Source: Nisaea sp. (lineage in GTDB: Bacteria > Pseudomonadota > Alphaproteobacteria > Thalassobaculales > Thalassobaculaceae). From it: a stretch of 64,000 nucleotides of DNA. Under the pieces are notes generated by a model. It worked only from the letters and a program-made list of their open reading frames with translations. It searched no databases and was not told the origin of the DNA. This document shows, piece after piece, positions 1-9,294 of the stretch (positions are counted from its first letter, which is position 1; the number at the start of each line of letters is the position of its first letter). The DNA lies in assembly GCF_034670185.1 (NCBI RefSeq), contig NZ_JAXMNY010000001.1, positions 1,550,001 to 1,614,000 on the forward strand. Reading direction: 5' to 3'. The position numbers were made by a program, and so were the translations under genes.

Positions 1-96
1 GACATCAATTCTACAACCGCAAATTACTTGTGCAATTGATCGCTTGCAGGTCTATTACACATGCTGGAAAAAAAAGAAAAATAGAGGAATTATTTC

Positions 97-753
97 ATGC
101 ATTTCTATCCTCAAGAGAAAACCGGACTTTTTATTGACGGTGCCAACTTGTATTCCGCGGCACGTTCGCTCGGATTTGATATCGATTACCGGAAATTGCT
201 GACCGTTTTTGCTGACGAATGCCGCCTCGTCCGTGCTTTCTACTATACCGCACTGATCGAGGACCAAGAGTATTCGCCGATCCGGCCGCTCGTCGACTGG
301 CTGGACTATAACGGCTACACGATGGTCACCAAACCGACCAAGGAATTCACCGACGCCTCCGGGCGCCGGAAAATCAAAGGCAACATGGATATCGAGCTTG
401 CCATCGATGTCCTCGAAATGGCCGAACATCTCGACCACGTTGTGTTGTTCTCCGGCGATGGTGATTTCCGCCGTCTGGTTGAGGCCGTGCAACGCCGGGG
501 CGTGCGGGTCACCGTCGTCTCGACCGTGAAGTCACAACCGCCGATGATCGCCGACGAATTGCGCCGGCAGGCCGACCATTTCCTTGAGCTGAAGGATTTC
601 CAGGAAAAGATCGCCCGTGCCCATCAGGGCCCTCGCCCGGCGCGCCCGCAGCAGGATGAATTCGAAAACGGTGTCGAGGATGACCTCGATGACGATGATT
701 ACGAGGACGATCTCGACGAAGCGGAAGTGACGCCGCGGCGCCCGAACTACTGA
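97..753 (+). CDS. NYN domain (LabA/DUF88-like) putative ribonuclease
   Basis: 218 residues. The N-terminus reads GLFIDGANLY and is followed later by an acidic GNMDIELAIDVLEMA stretch and LFSGDGDFRRLV, the spaced aspartates of the NYN/PIN-like nuclease fold. This supports a metal-dependent RNA-cleaving role by family; the substrate is unknown. The fold ends near residue 165. The tail (about 190-212) is a very acidic run of Asp and Glu followed by a basic end, probably disordered. The start has GAGG at 84-87, nine bases ahead. The uracil-DNA glycosylase gene follows after 20 bp. Confidence 0.85.
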   Translation: MHFYPQEKTGLFIDGANLYSAARSLGFDIDYRKLLTVFADECRLVRAFYYTALIEDQEYSPIRPLVDWLDYNGYTMVTKPTKEFTDASGRRKIKGNMDIELAIDVLEMAEHLDHVVLFSGDGDFRRLVEAVQRRGVRVTVVSTVKSQPPMIADELRRQADHFLELKDFQEKIARAHQGPRPARPQQDEFENGVEDDLDDDDYEDDLDEAEVTPRRPNY

Positions 754-773
754 GCCCAGCCAGGGCGGCCCCC

Positions 774-1424
774 ATGACCGTATCGATATCCAGCCTAGAA
801 GAGCCGGGCCGTGAGTGCCCGCTGTGCCCGAGGCTTGTGGATTTCCGCCAAGGCAACCGCGAGAAATTTCCGGACTGGCATAACGGCCCGGTCGTCTCGT
901 TCGGGCCGAAGGATGCATCCTTCCTGATCGTCGGACTGGCGCCAGGGCTGCGCGGAGCGAACCGGACAGCCCGTCCGTTTACCGGCGATTATGCCGGCGA
1001 CCTGCTTTATCAGACACTGGACCGGTTCGGCTTCTCCGAAGGGACATATCAGAGCGAGGGCGGCGACGATCTGAAACTCGTCGATTGCCGTATTACCAAC
1101 GCCGTACGCTGCGTGCCGCCGGAGAACAAGCCGATCGGCGCCGAAGTGAAGGCCTGCGCACCGTTTCTTCAGATGGAACTCGCCGGCCCCCGGCGGGTTG
1201 TGCTCGCGCTCGGCGGCCTCGCCCATGGGGCCGTGCTGTCAGGACTCGGGATTCCAAAGAGCCGCTTCAAGTTCGGACATAATGCCGTACATGAGCCGGG
1301 AGCAGGTTTTACCCTTGTGAACTCCTACCACTGCTCGCGCTACAACACGAACACGGGAAAGCTTACTGAAGCCATGTTCGAGGATGTGTTCAATACGATC
1401 CGGGGCTTACTGGACGCACGCTGA
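774..1424 (+). CDS. Uracil-DNA glycosylase, family 5 (UdgB-like), iron-sulfur type
   Basis: 216 residues. GLAPGLRGANRTARPFTGD (about residues 54-72) is the family 5 motif A with the uracil-pocket residues, and SYHCSRYNTNTGKLT near residue 184 is the C-terminal DNA-intercalation motif. Cysteines 15, 18, 113 and 128 fit the 4Fe-4S ligand pattern of families 4 and 5. By family it removes uracil, and often hypoxanthine or xanthine, from DNA to start base-excision repair. It is the second gene of a pair with the NYN protein and ends 4 bp from the convergent smpB. Confidence 0.88.
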   Translation: MTVSISSLEEPGRECPLCPRLVDFRQGNREKFPDWHNGPVVSFGPKDASFLIVGLAPGLRGANRTARPFTGDYAGDLLYQTLDRFGFSEGTYQSEGGDDLKLVDCRITNAVRCVPPENKPIGAEVKACAPFLQMELAGPRRVVLALGGLAHGAVLSGLGIPKSRFKFGHNAVHEPGAGFTLVNSYHCSRYNTNTGKLTEAMFEDVFNTIRGLLDAR

Positions 1425-1428
1425 CGCG

Positions 1429-1899
1429 TCAGTTCTTATCGCGCATCAGGCGCGCCTTGTCGCGCTGCCAGTCCCGCTTCTTCTCGGTTTCGCGCTTATC
1501 CATCTTCTTTTTGCCCGTAGCGATCCCGATGGAGATCTTGGCAATGCCGCGATCGTTGAAATAAAGCCGCAGCGGGATGAGGGTTGCCCCCTCTCGCTGG
1601 ATCAAACCAAGCAGGCGGTCCCGCTCCTTGCGATGCACGAGCAGACGCCGCGGCCGGCGCGGCTCATGATTGAACGGCTCCGCGGCCGGATATTCCGGGA
1701 TATGCACATTGAAGAGCGTCAGCTCGCCGCCGTCCTGGCCAGCATAGGATTCACCGATGCTGGCCTTGCCGTCGCGCAGGCTTTTCACTTCGGAGCCGGT
1801 CAGAACGATCCCGGCTTCGATTGTGTCCTCAATAAAGTAGTCGTGCCGCGCACGACGGTTCTGGGCGATCAATCCGTCGCCTGAATTCTTGCCCGCCAT
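1429..1899 (-). CDS. smpB: SsrA-binding protein SmpB
   Basis: 156 residues, normal length. It begins GLIAQNRRARHDYFIEDT and contains EAGIVLTGSEVKSLRDGK, both signatures of the SmpB beta-barrel, and ends in the basic KKKMDKRETEKKRDW tail that enters the empty ribosomal mRNA channel. It delivers tmRNA to stalled ribosomes for trans-translation. It lies just downstream of dapA on the same strand; a short GC-rich hairpin sits between them, immediately before the SmpB ribosome-binding site. Confidence 0.97.
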   Translation of the reverse strand: MAGKNSGDGLIAQNRRARHDYFIEDTIEAGIVLTGSEVKSLRDGKASIGESYAGQDGGELTLFNVHIPEYPAAEPFNHEPRRPRRLLVHRKERDRLLGLIQREGATLIPLRLYFNDRGIAKISIGIATGKKKMDKRETEKKRDWQRDKARLMRDKN

Positions 1900-1940
1900 G
1901 GGAGTTTTCCTTCAACCGCCGGGCAGGCCCGGCCCGCTGA

Positions 1941-2816
1941 TCAGTTCAGCAGACCGGCATGCCGCAGAGCGGATTCCACTTTTTGTTTGCTGCTGTCCGC
2001 GATCTCGCAAATCGGTAGACGCGCGGTCGACTCGCAAATCCCGAGCAGGCTTGCTGCATATTTCACCGGACCCGGGCTGCTTTCGCAGAACAGGGCCTGA
2101 TGCAGCGGGGACAGCCGGTCATTGATAGTCATGACCGTATCGAGATCGCCCTTGCCCCACGCCCGGTGCAGTTCCGACAACGGTCCCGGCGCGACATTCG
2201 CCGTCACCGAAATGCAACCGTGACCGCCCTGGGAGAGAAACGGCACAACGGTCCCGTCCTCTCCGGTCAGCTGGGAGAAATCCGGTCCGATCGCGAGCCT
2301 GGTTTCCATCGGACGCGTACCATTGGCCGTCGCATCCTTCACGCCGACGATGTTCGGCAATTCAGCAAGCCGCTTCATGGTCTCGACCGTCATGTCGACG
2401 ATGCTGCGCCCGGGGATATTGTAGATCACGATCGGCAAATCAACCGCATCGGCGATTGCCTTGAAGTGCAAGTAAAGGCCTTGCTGGGTCGGCTTGTTGT
2501 AGTAAGGCGTAACAATCAGCGCCGCATCCGCACCGGCTTCCTTGGCGTGCCGGGTCAACTCGATGGCTTCCTCGGTCGAGTTCGAACCGGTACCGGCAAT
2601 CACCGGAATCCGGCCAGCCACCTGATCGACACAGATTTCGACAACCTGCTTGTGCTCGGCATGGCTGAGAGTCGGGGACTCGCCGGTGGTTCCCGTGGGG
2701 ATCACACCGTCCGTACCCTGCTCGATCTGCCAGTCGACAAGTTTTCGGAACGCGGCCTCGTCGACCGCGCCGTCTTTGAACGGCGTGATCAATGCTACCA
2801 GGGATCCCTTGAACAT
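1941..2816 (-). CDS. dapA: 4-hydroxy-tetrahydrodipicolinate synthase
   Basis: 291 residues from the canonical MFKGSLVALITPF start; the open frame runs 27 codons further upstream, but that extension is not family-like. The PTGTTGE motif carries Thr43/Thr44, IYNIPGR carries Tyr132, and IVGVKDA carries the Schiff-base Lys160, so the active site is complete. The enzyme condenses pyruvate with aspartate semialdehyde, the first committed step to diaminopimelate and lysine. It is divergent from the lytic transglycosylase and codirectional with smpB. It resembles the family so closely that other members of the dihydrodipicolinate synthase superfamily are less likely. Confidence 0.95.
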   Translation of the reverse strand: MFKGSLVALITPFKDGAVDEAAFRKLVDWQIEQGTDGVIPTGTTGESPTLSHAEHKQVVEICVDQVAGRIPVIAGTGSNSTEEAIELTRHAKEAGADAALIVTPYYNKPTQQGLYLHFKAIADAVDLPIVIYNIPGRSIVDMTVETMKRLAELPNIVGVKDATANGTRPMETRLAIGPDFSQLTGEDGTVVPFLSQGGHGCISVTANVAPGPLSELHRAWGKGDLDTVMTINDRLSPLHQALFCESSPGPVKYAASLLGICESTARLPICEIADSSKQKVESALRHAGLLN

Positions 2817-3111
2817 TGGATTTCCAGCATTGTAGGCCACGTCTCGTCTCCTGCCGTTTTTGGCTGTTTCCTCGAAAGACGGGGACCATACGCTCACCTT
2901 CGCGGAGGAACAAGAACTTGCGTTCCATACGGGGGTATTTGCGTCAGTCTGTCGAAAATTAGACGCAGCCCCACTTTGTCCATAGCGAGTGGTGACTTAG
3001 CGTAAGGCAGGTTTCCTGCTATCATGTTCCTTGGCACGCAGACTCCACACCGGATGCCCCGGTCGGACAGTCCGCGCGCAACCTGTAGCGGCGGGGGAAT
3101 AGACACTGCGA
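2817..3111. other. Divergent intergenic region, dapA / lytic transglycosylase
   Basis: A 295 bp region between divergent gene starts must carry both promoters. I saw no strong -10/-35 pair, operator palindrome or RNA motif in it. Apparent reading frames here are low-quality and not family-like. Confidence 0.5.
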
Positions 3112-5232
3112 ATGCTGTTCCGATTTGGATCGATCTCATGTGCGGTCCTGGCCTGTGTCGGCGTCCTGATGGGCGCTCTTTGGGCCATGGCCGGCAATCC
3201 AGGCCACGCCGCCGCACCCGTTCCTGAAATCCGCCCCGTACTATCCGACCCGCCGCTCCCTCTTGTCAGGCCACGGGACCTGCTGGTTCCGAAGAACAGC
3301 ACGGCCGCCTATCGGCGTGCCTTTGCCCTCGCCTCGAAAGGGAAATGGAGAGCCGTCGCCGAAATCCCCCGCGAGCCGGCCCGGCCCGAGCTTGAAACGG
3401 CTCTGACATGGCTGCGGCTCCGCGATCCGGAAAGCAGTGCCAGTTTCGAGGAGATTGCCAGCTTCCTCAAGGCGCACCCGGGCTGGCCCGACCGTTGGAA
3501 GATGATTTCACGCGCCGAGTATCTGATGCCGGACGATTTGCCGGTCACTGCGCAGAAAAGCTGGTTCACGGAGATCACGCCGCAAACCGCTGCCGGCCGC
3601 CTGAAATATTTGAAGACACTGGAAGACGACGCGGATCGCGCTGATCTGACCAAGAAAGCGCGCGCCTACTGGCACGAAACGCCATTCGGGGTATCGGACC
3701 ACCGGGCCTTCCTGAAGCGGTACAGGTCTTTGCTCAGCGCGGACGACCATTGGATCCGCCTTGATCGGATGTTGTGGCGCGGATTCACTTCCTCCGCCCG
3801 CCGGGTCCTCCCACTGGTCGCCAAAGGCCAAAGAAATCTCGCTCTCGCGCGTATTCAGTTGCGCACACAGTCTCCTGGCGTCGATGGGGCTATCAATCGT
3901 GTTCCCGACAATCTGCAATCGGATCCGGGCCTGCAATACGAGCGGCTGCGTTGGCGTCACCGCAAGGGCCGCAAGGACGACGCCCTGGAACTCCTCTGGT
4001 CTGTCCCATCGGAACAGAAGTTCCCCGCCCTCTGGTGGCGGGAACGCTCACGACAAATTCGCTACGCGCTGGACGACAATCGCGAGGAAGACGCCTACCT
4101 GCTCTCCGCCGCGCACATCCAGCATAGCGGCCTGAGTTTCGCCGAGGCCGAGTGGCATGCCGGCTGGATCGCGCTTCGGTTCGCCGCCAAACCCGCCGAA
4201 GCTCTGCAAGCCTTCGAAAAACTCTATAAAGGCGTCAGCACCTCCATCAGCCTTGCCCGAGCCGGCTATTGGGCCGGACGGGCAGCAGAGACAGCCGGGC
4301 AAAAGACGCAGGCTCGCAACTGGTATCGCCGTGCCGCGGAAAACCCCGCCACCTTCTACGGCCAACTTGCTCAGGCCCGCCTCAGCACCGAAGGGTTCCG
4401 GCTTCCGCGCGAACCGCAACCGGCACCGGAAGAGAGGACTGCCTTTCGCCAAACGACCTTGGCGCAAGTTGCCGCCGCGCTCGGACGTATCGGTCAGGAC
4501 GATCTGGCGCGCGACTTCGTCACTCATCTCTCACGCCTCGCCGACAGCGGGACACAGGCGGTCCTTGTGGCGCAGCTTGCCCGCGAGCTTGGCTATCTGG
4601 ATATCACGGTAAAGGCCGCCCGGACTGCCGCCCGTAAGGGCATTGTTCTGACACAGACAGGATATCCGACCCGCTATGCAACAGAGCACGGCCCTCTGGA
4701 GCCCGCCCTGATGCTGGCCATAATCCGTCAGGAAAGCGGGTTCGACACGAAAGCTCAAAGCCGTGCCGGAGCGCGCGGTTTGATGCAATTGATGCCGGCG
4801 ACGGCCCGGCAGGTCTCGAAGACCGTCAAGCAGCGCTATTCGGCGAAGCGGCTGACAACCGACCCCTATTTCAATATCCGACTCGGCAGCGCTTATCTCT
4901 CCGGCCTGATCGACCGTTTCGGCGGCAACTATATACTCGCGATCGCCGCCTATAATGCAGGCCCCGGCAATGTGAACAAATGGATGCGGGAGCGCGGAGA
5001 TCCGCGCAGCGCCGAGGTCGACGTCATCGACTGGATAGAGCGTATCCCGTTCGGGGAAACCCGGAACTATGTCCAGCGCGTGCTTGAAGGACTAGTGGTC
5101 TATCGGGCCCGGCTCGGGCGTCACAGTCCCGTGATCTCTTGGGATAAAGTCTCCCCGCGCGATGTGTGGTGCGTTACGGCTTGCGGCGTTCTGCTGGATG
5201 CCCATCAGGCTTCTGCGCTCACAAGGGAGTAA
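3112..5232 (+). CDS. Soluble lytic murein transglycosylase (Slt70-like)
   Basis: 706 residues. A hydrophobic segment at about residues 9-27 followed by Ala-rich GHAAAP is a signal peptide, so the enzyme acts in the periplasm. The long middle is an alpha-helical superhelical region typical of the Slt U-domain. The C-terminal SLT domain contains AIIRQESGFD with catalytic Glu541, then GARGLMQLMPATA and AIAAYNAGPGNV. It cleaves peptidoglycan glycan strands to give 1,6-anhydro-muropeptides. It starts 295 bp from divergent dapA and is followed after 6 bp by the dehalogenase gene. Confidence 0.93.
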   Translation: MLFRFGSISCAVLACVGVLMGALWAMAGNPGHAAAPVPEIRPVLSDPPLPLVRPRDLLVPKNSTAAYRRAFALASKGKWRAVAEIPREPARPELETALTWLRLRDPESSASFEEIASFLKAHPGWPDRWKMISRAEYLMPDDLPVTAQKSWFTEITPQTAAGRLKYLKTLEDDADRADLTKKARAYWHETPFGVSDHRAFLKRYRSLLSADDHWIRLDRMLWRGFTSSARRVLPLVAKGQRNLALARIQLRTQSPGVDGAINRVPDNLQSDPGLQYERLRWRHRKGRKDDALELLWSVPSEQKFPALWWRERSRQIRYALDDNREEDAYLLSAAHIQHSGLSFAEAEWHAGWIALRFAAKPAEALQAFEKLYKGVSTSISLARAGYWAGRAAETAGQKTQARNWYRRAAENPATFYGQLAQARLSTEGFRLPREPQPAPEERTAFRQTTLAQVAAALGRIGQDDLARDFVTHLSRLADSGTQAVLVAQLARELGYLDITVKAARTAARKGIVLTQTGYPTRYATEHGPLEPALMLAIIRQESGFDTKAQSRAGARGLMQLMPATARQVSKTVKQRYSAKRLTTDPYFNIRLGSAYLSGLIDRFGGNYILAIAAYNAGPGNVNKWMRERGDPRSAEVDVIDWIERIPFGETRNYVQRVLEGLVVYRARLGRHSPVISWDKVSPRDVWCVTACGVLLDAHQASALTRE

Positions 5233-5238
5233 AACTCA

Positions 5239-5937
5239 ATGTCGGTAAATCCGTCCTTCGCAGGCATAAAGGCCTGCGTCTTCGATGCCTATGGCACCCT
5301 GTTCGATGTTCATTCCGCCGTTGCGCAATGCCGCAACCAGTTTCCGGATCCGGATAAACAGGCCGACAGGACATCGGAAATGTGGCGCACAAAGCAACTT
5401 CAGTACACATGGCTCCGGGCTCTGCAGAACCGCCATGTCGATTTCTGGCAGGTGACCGGCGACGCACTCGATTTCTCCCTCGAATCCGTTCTCGGGAGCC
5501 TTGGCCCCGCCGGTCTGCGCGACACTCTGCTGAACAGCTACCTCACCCTCGACGCCTATCCTGAAGTGCTTGGCGTTTTGAAACATCTCAGGGACCGGGG
5601 CCTGAAGACGGCGATCCTGTCGAACGGCTCGCCAGAGATGCTGGAGCGGGTATGTGAAAAATCCGGTGTCGGCGCCTTGATGGACGCCGTCCTGTCGGTA
5701 GAGGAGGTTGGAATCTACAAGCCACATCCGTCGGTCTACCAGCTCGCCGTTGACCGGCTCGGTATCCATGCGGATCACATCTCTTTCCAGAGCTCGAACG
5801 CCTGGGACGCGACCGCCGCCTCGGCCTTTGGCTTCAAGGTCGCCTGGATCAACCGGTTCTCCCAGGCCCCGGAGCGGCTGCCCGGGAAACCGGATGCGGA
5901 ACTCCGGACCCTGGATGAGCTGCCGCCCTTGCTTTGA
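5239..5937 (+). CDS. Haloacid dehalogenase, type II (L-2-haloacid dehalogenase-like)
   Basis: 232 residues, the usual length. VFDAYGTLFD places the nucleophile at Asp16; SNGSPEML supplies the motif II Ser; YKPHPSVYQLA supplies the Lys; and FQSSNAWDATAA matches the haloacid dehalogenase motif rather than that of a generic HAD phosphatase. The family hydrolyses short-chain 2-haloacids with inversion, though many genomic members have unproved substrates. It starts 6 bp after the lytic transglycosylase gene and may be cotranscribed with it without a functional link. Confidence 0.87.
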   Translation: MSVNPSFAGIKACVFDAYGTLFDVHSAVAQCRNQFPDPDKQADRTSEMWRTKQLQYTWLRALQNRHVDFWQVTGDALDFSLESVLGSLGPAGLRDTLLNSYLTLDAYPEVLGVLKHLRDRGLKTAILSNGSPEMLERVCEKSGVGALMDAVLSVEEVGIYKPHPSVYQLAVDRLGIHADHISFQSSNAWDATAASAFGFKVAWINRFSQAPERLPGKPDAELRTLDELPPLL

Positions 5938-6088
5938 CACACCCGTCCGACTGCCCCCCGGCCGACTGATTGAAACGGTGACAATCACAGCGTTGCACCG
6001 ACGCGCGGGCACTCCTATCGTCAGCATGAATCGGTCCGCATATTCATAGCGCCTCGCGGACCGGTCTTTAAGACAGGAGAGAGACCAG

Positions 6089-7090
6089 ATGAACGAGCTT
6101 GCTTCAACGCACCTCGCAGCCCCCGTTTTCGCCGATATCGAAGCCGCTGCCACGCGCCTGAAGGGTGAAGTGGTGCGCACGCCCCTGCTGGAAGCGCCCC
6201 TGCTGAACGAGAAGCTCGGTGGCCGCCTGCTGGTCAAACCTGAATGCCTGCAACGCACGGGCTCCTTCAAGTATCGCGGCGCCTTCAACCGGCTCTCGCT
6301 GATCCCGGAGGCCGACCGGGCGCGGGGTGTGCTCGCCTATTCCTCCGGCAACCACGCCCAGGGCGTCGCCCATGCGGCAAGCCGGCTTGGCATCAAGGCA
6401 AGCATCATCATGCCGGAAGATGCGCCGGCGATGAAAATCCAGAACACCAAGGACTACGGCGCCGAAGTCATTCTCTATGACCGCTACAGCGAGAACCGGG
6501 AAGAGATAGGACAGCGGATCGCCACCAAGACCGGTGCGACGCTGGTGCGCCCCTATGACGATCCGGGCGTGATCGCCGGACAGGGCACCATCGGTTTGGA
6601 GATCGCGGAACAGGCGGCAGAAGCCGGTGCGGCGCTGGATGCGGTGATCGTCTGCTGCGGCGGCGGGGGCCTCGTATCGGGGACCGCACTTGCGCTCCAC
6701 AATGTCGCGCCGGGCGTCGCGGTCTATTCAGCCGAGCCGGAGAATTTCGACGACATGGCCCGCTCTCTCGCGAGCGGGAAACACGAGAGCAATGATCCTG
6801 CAGCGCGTTCCATATGCGACGCCATCGTGACGCCGACACCGGGAGAGATCACCTTCAGCCTCTGCAAGCCGTTGTTGACTGGCGGTCTCGCTGTCAGCGA
6901 CGAGGAAGCGCTCGACGCGATGGCGGCGGCATTCCGTTATCTGAAGATCGTGGTGGAGCCCGGAGGGGCAGTTGCGCTTGCTGCTGCTCTCAGCAGCAAG
7001 ATCGACATGCAGGGCAAGAATGTCACGGTGGTCTGTTCAGGCGGGAACTGTGATTCCGAAATGTTCGCGCGGGCGCTGGCGCGCTCATAG
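6089..7090 (+). CDS. Threonine/serine dehydratase (PLP-dependent)
   Basis: 333 residues. GSFKYRGAFN gives the PLP lysine at Lys61; SSGNHAQGVA is the phosphate/carboxylate loop; and VCCGGGGLVSG is the glycine loop that holds the PLP phosphate. Fold type II with no ACT regulatory domain matches the short, catabolic threonine dehydratase/serine racemase group, so its job may be threonine or serine breakdown, or hydroxy-aspartate dehydration, rather than isoleucine synthesis. GGAGAGAG lies just ahead of the start. A GC-rich stem-loop follows the stop. Confidence 0.87.
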   Translation: MNELASTHLAAPVFADIEAAATRLKGEVVRTPLLEAPLLNEKLGGRLLVKPECLQRTGSFKYRGAFNRLSLIPEADRARGVLAYSSGNHAQGVAHAASRLGIKASIIMPEDAPAMKIQNTKDYGAEVILYDRYSENREEIGQRIATKTGATLVRPYDDPGVIAGQGTIGLEIAEQAAEAGAALDAVIVCCGGGGLVSGTALALHNVAPGVAVYSAEPENFDDMARSLASGKHESNDPAARSICDAIVTPTPGEITFSLCKPLLTGGLAVSDEEALDAMAAAFRYLKIVVEPGGAVALAAALSSKIDMQGKNVTVVCSGGNCDSEMFARALARS

Positions 7091-7108
7091 GGCGTGTTCT
7101 CAAGGAAC

Positions 7109-7128
7109 GGGCGGCGAGAGCGCCGCCC
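7109..7128. terminator. Stem-loop between convergent genes
   Basis: GGGCGGC (7109-7115) and GCCGCCC (7122-7128) form a perfect 7 bp stem with a 6-base loop, 18 bp after the dehydratase stop and 26 bp before the bactofilin stop. There is no T-run, so it could be a weak bidirectional terminator or only an mRNA 3' end structure. Confidence 0.45.
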
Positions 7129-7154
7129 GATCTAAACGTCACACAGCCAAAGCG

Positions 7155-7661
7155 TCACACAAGAGCGTGGGATTCTTTGTCCTTGGCATCGGATACCGTT
7201 GCCGTAGCGGTTGCCGGTTTTGCGCCACCAACAACACTTGGGGAAGCCAGTTCCGGCTTCGCGCCAATCCGCTCCAGCGCTTTTTTCTCCACCGGCTTTT
7301 CGTCCGGGAAATGCCGGCAATTGCCTTCAAAGAAAGCGCCAGGTTCGATAGTCAATCGTTCCTGAACAACGTCGGCGATAACGCGTGCCGTCTTGCTCAG
7401 CGTTACATGGCGGGCCTTGACCTGCCCCGTCACGGCACCTGCGATGACGATGGCATCAGCCTCGATTGATCCGCGGACAACAGCCGTTGAACTGATCGTC
7501 AGTTTCTTGCTGGTGATGTCGCCCTCGACCGTACCGTCGACCTGCATATCACCGTCGCTCACGAGATTGCCATTGACCACAAGATCCGCGCTCAGGATCG
7601 AAGGCGCGGCTTGCTTCTGCGATGCCTGCTGCTGACCGCGATTATCCTTTTTTTGAAACAT
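7155..7661 (-). CDS. Bactofilin family cytoskeletal protein
   Basis: 168 residues. The core (about 24-118) is a right-handed beta-helix pattern of short repeats such as GNLVSDGDMQVDGTVEGDI and ADAIVIAGAVTGQVKARHV, as in bactofilins. A Gln-rich N-terminus and Ala-rich C-terminus flank it. Bactofilins polymerise without nucleotide and organise local cell-wall synthesis. The start lies 20 bp inside the end of the upstream M23 peptidase gene; this peptidase-bactofilin coupling is known from other bacteria and suggests that the filament positions the hydrolase. Confidence 0.92.
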   Translation of the reverse strand: MFQKKDNRGQQQASQKQAAPSILSADLVVNGNLVSDGDMQVDGTVEGDITSKKLTISSTAVVRGSIEADAIVIAGAVTGQVKARHVTLSKTARVIADVVQERLTIEPGAFFEGNCRHFPDEKPVEKKALERIGAKPELASPSVVGGAKPATATATVSDAKDKESHALV

Positions 7662-9108
7662 ATCGTCCCGCCTTCAGAAAGTTACGCGGATTCATCGGCT
7701 TATTCTTGAAGCGAACTTCATAATGCAAATGCGGTGCCGTGCTTCGACCGGAAGAGCCCATCCGGCCAACCACTTCGCCCAGGCCGACCGTCTGGCCGAC
7801 TTTCACTGCGATACTACTCAAATGCGCGTATCGGGTCGTAATATTATTTCCGTGGTCGATTTCGACGATCCGTCCGTAGAAAGCCTCACGGTGCGCACGG
7901 ATAACCTTTCCGGGCGCCGCCGCCATCACTTCCTGCTTGCGCGGTCCGGACAGATCCAGGCCCGCATGCAATGCCCAACGCTTGTTGATCGGATCTTTTC
8001 GCCGGCCAAATCCGCTGGTGAAGTAATAGTCCTTCATCGGCACGATCAACGGCACGGACAAATAGACATCCCGGAGTTGCTCCCACCGGGAAAGCCTCAA
8101 TTCCAGCTGCGATTCCAGCGTATCCGATTCCGAACGCTCCACCTGGAGTTCCGGATGGTAAGGAATGAAGGGACCGCCCTGGCCCATGATCATGCCTTCA
8201 GGCATCGGCGCGATGCGCTCCAGATCGAGGCCCGTCTTCTGCAAGACGGCTTCAACAGCATGGATATTACTGAGCGCCCGTTCCGAAATCGCTTCCAGCC
8301 GGTTCCTATGTTCATCGTCAACGTCGGTGAGCCGCGCTTCCAGAGAGGAAATCCGGGTCCGCAATGAGTCGTTTTCAGAAGTTACCGAACTCCGCTCAAG
8401 CATGACCGTTCTGAGATCTGAGCGGAGGTGCGAGATTGTTTCGGCGAGATGATCTCTCTCTGCCACGGATTCAGCGAGTTCATTGTTCAGGCGCCAGAGA
8501 CGCCCATCCAGTTTCTCGCGCTCCGCCGCGATCTCGTTCTTCTCGGCTTCAAGCGTTTCGAGATGAGTGCGCAGATTGCTGATATGCGTTTCAAGACCGT
8601 TATTCTTGCCCGTCATGCGGCGCAACTCACGACCAAGAAGGCTGAACTGGTCGTTGAGTGCCTTGCGTCCGGCATTGATCCGGTCGCGCTCCACCTGTGT
8701 ATAACGCAGCCGGGACTCCGTCGTAGTCAGGTTGGTGCGCAAGCCTTCATTCTGGTCGAATAGCCGCTGCAACTGACCCTGAGTCTCTTTCAGATCGCGA
8801 GTAATGGCGACCACGGAGAGCTGATAATCCGACACCTGATCAAGTAACTGACGGTAGGAATCCTGACTGCGCTGGATGGCAACGTCTTTGCCCCGCAGCA
8901 GATCGTCCTGCATGTAAACGCCGACGGACGCGAAGCCGACCCAGCTTGCAGCCATCATCCACACAATAACGATGCCGACCTGCAATCGGGTACTGAGCGA
9001 GAAATAGCGGATCCGTGAATCGGACCGCAGGATTACCTCGCGCTCGCGGAAAAAATGGTTGATCCAGGCCGTTATGCTGCTTGCAAGCGAAGAGCTTTGC
9101 GTTTCCAT
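7642..9108 (-). CDS. Membrane-anchored M23 family metallopeptidase with coiled coil
   Basis: 488 residues: a short cytoplasmic part; one membrane helix at about 43-65; a long coiled coil (roughly 75-290) rich in Glu, Arg and Leu heptads; then a LytM/M23 domain from about 365. HAGLDLS near residue 380 and HLHYEV near 460 supply the zinc ligands and catalytic His, so it should be an active peptidoglycan endopeptidase. Its reading frame overlaps the bactofilin gene, implying coordinated production of wall hydrolase and scaffold. It is divergent from the hypothetical gene at 9295. Confidence 0.92.
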   Translation of the reverse strand: METQSSSLASSITAWINHFFREREVILRSDSRIRYFSLSTRLQVGIVIVWMMAASWVGFASVGVYMQDDLLRGKDVAIQRSQDSYRQLLDQVSDYQLSVVAITRDLKETQGQLQRLFDQNEGLRTNLTTTESRLRYTQVERDRINAGRKALNDQFSLLGRELRRMTGKNNGLETHISNLRTHLETLEAEKNEIAAEREKLDGRLWRLNNELAESVAERDHLAETISHLRSDLRTVMLERSSVTSENDSLRTRISSLEARLTDVDDEHRNRLEAISERALSNIHAVEAVLQKTGLDLERIAPMPEGMIMGQGGPFIPYHPELQVERSESDTLESQLELRLSRWEQLRDVYLSVPLIVPMKDYYFTSGFGRRKDPINKRWALHAGLDLSGPRKQEVMAAAPGKVIRAHREAFYGRIVEIDHGNNITTRYAHLSSIAVKVGQTVGLGEVVGRMGSSGRSTAPHLHYEVRFKNKPMNPRNFLKAGRYVSKKG

Positions 9109-9228
9109 ACGCTTGTAGCCTTGAATATTGCGTCTGACATACGGCGGTAAGATTACCTGTCAGGCCGCCCCAAAGCAAGACGGGCAACACATTCAGACGG
9201 CATTGGCGGCAACCTGCGGAGCAATGGG

Positions 9229-9234
9229 TATAAT
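9229..9234 (+). promoter_or_regulatory. Candidate -10 box
   Basis: A perfect TATAAT lies in the 186 bp divergent gap, about 60 bp before the 209-residue protein. A TTGGCG at 9203-9208 is the best -35, but the 20 bp spacing is long, so the assignment is weak. Confidence 0.3.
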
Positions 9235-9294
9235 AACCTTAAGTATGCTAAGAATTTATGCCGAAAGTGACCGCTAACAGGGTAGAATCGGGTT

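Noticed and set aside
1918..1933. GCCGGGC/GCCCGGC hairpin between dapA and smpB
   Set aside because: Only a 2-base loop and no T-run; could be a leader structure but not supported as a terminator.
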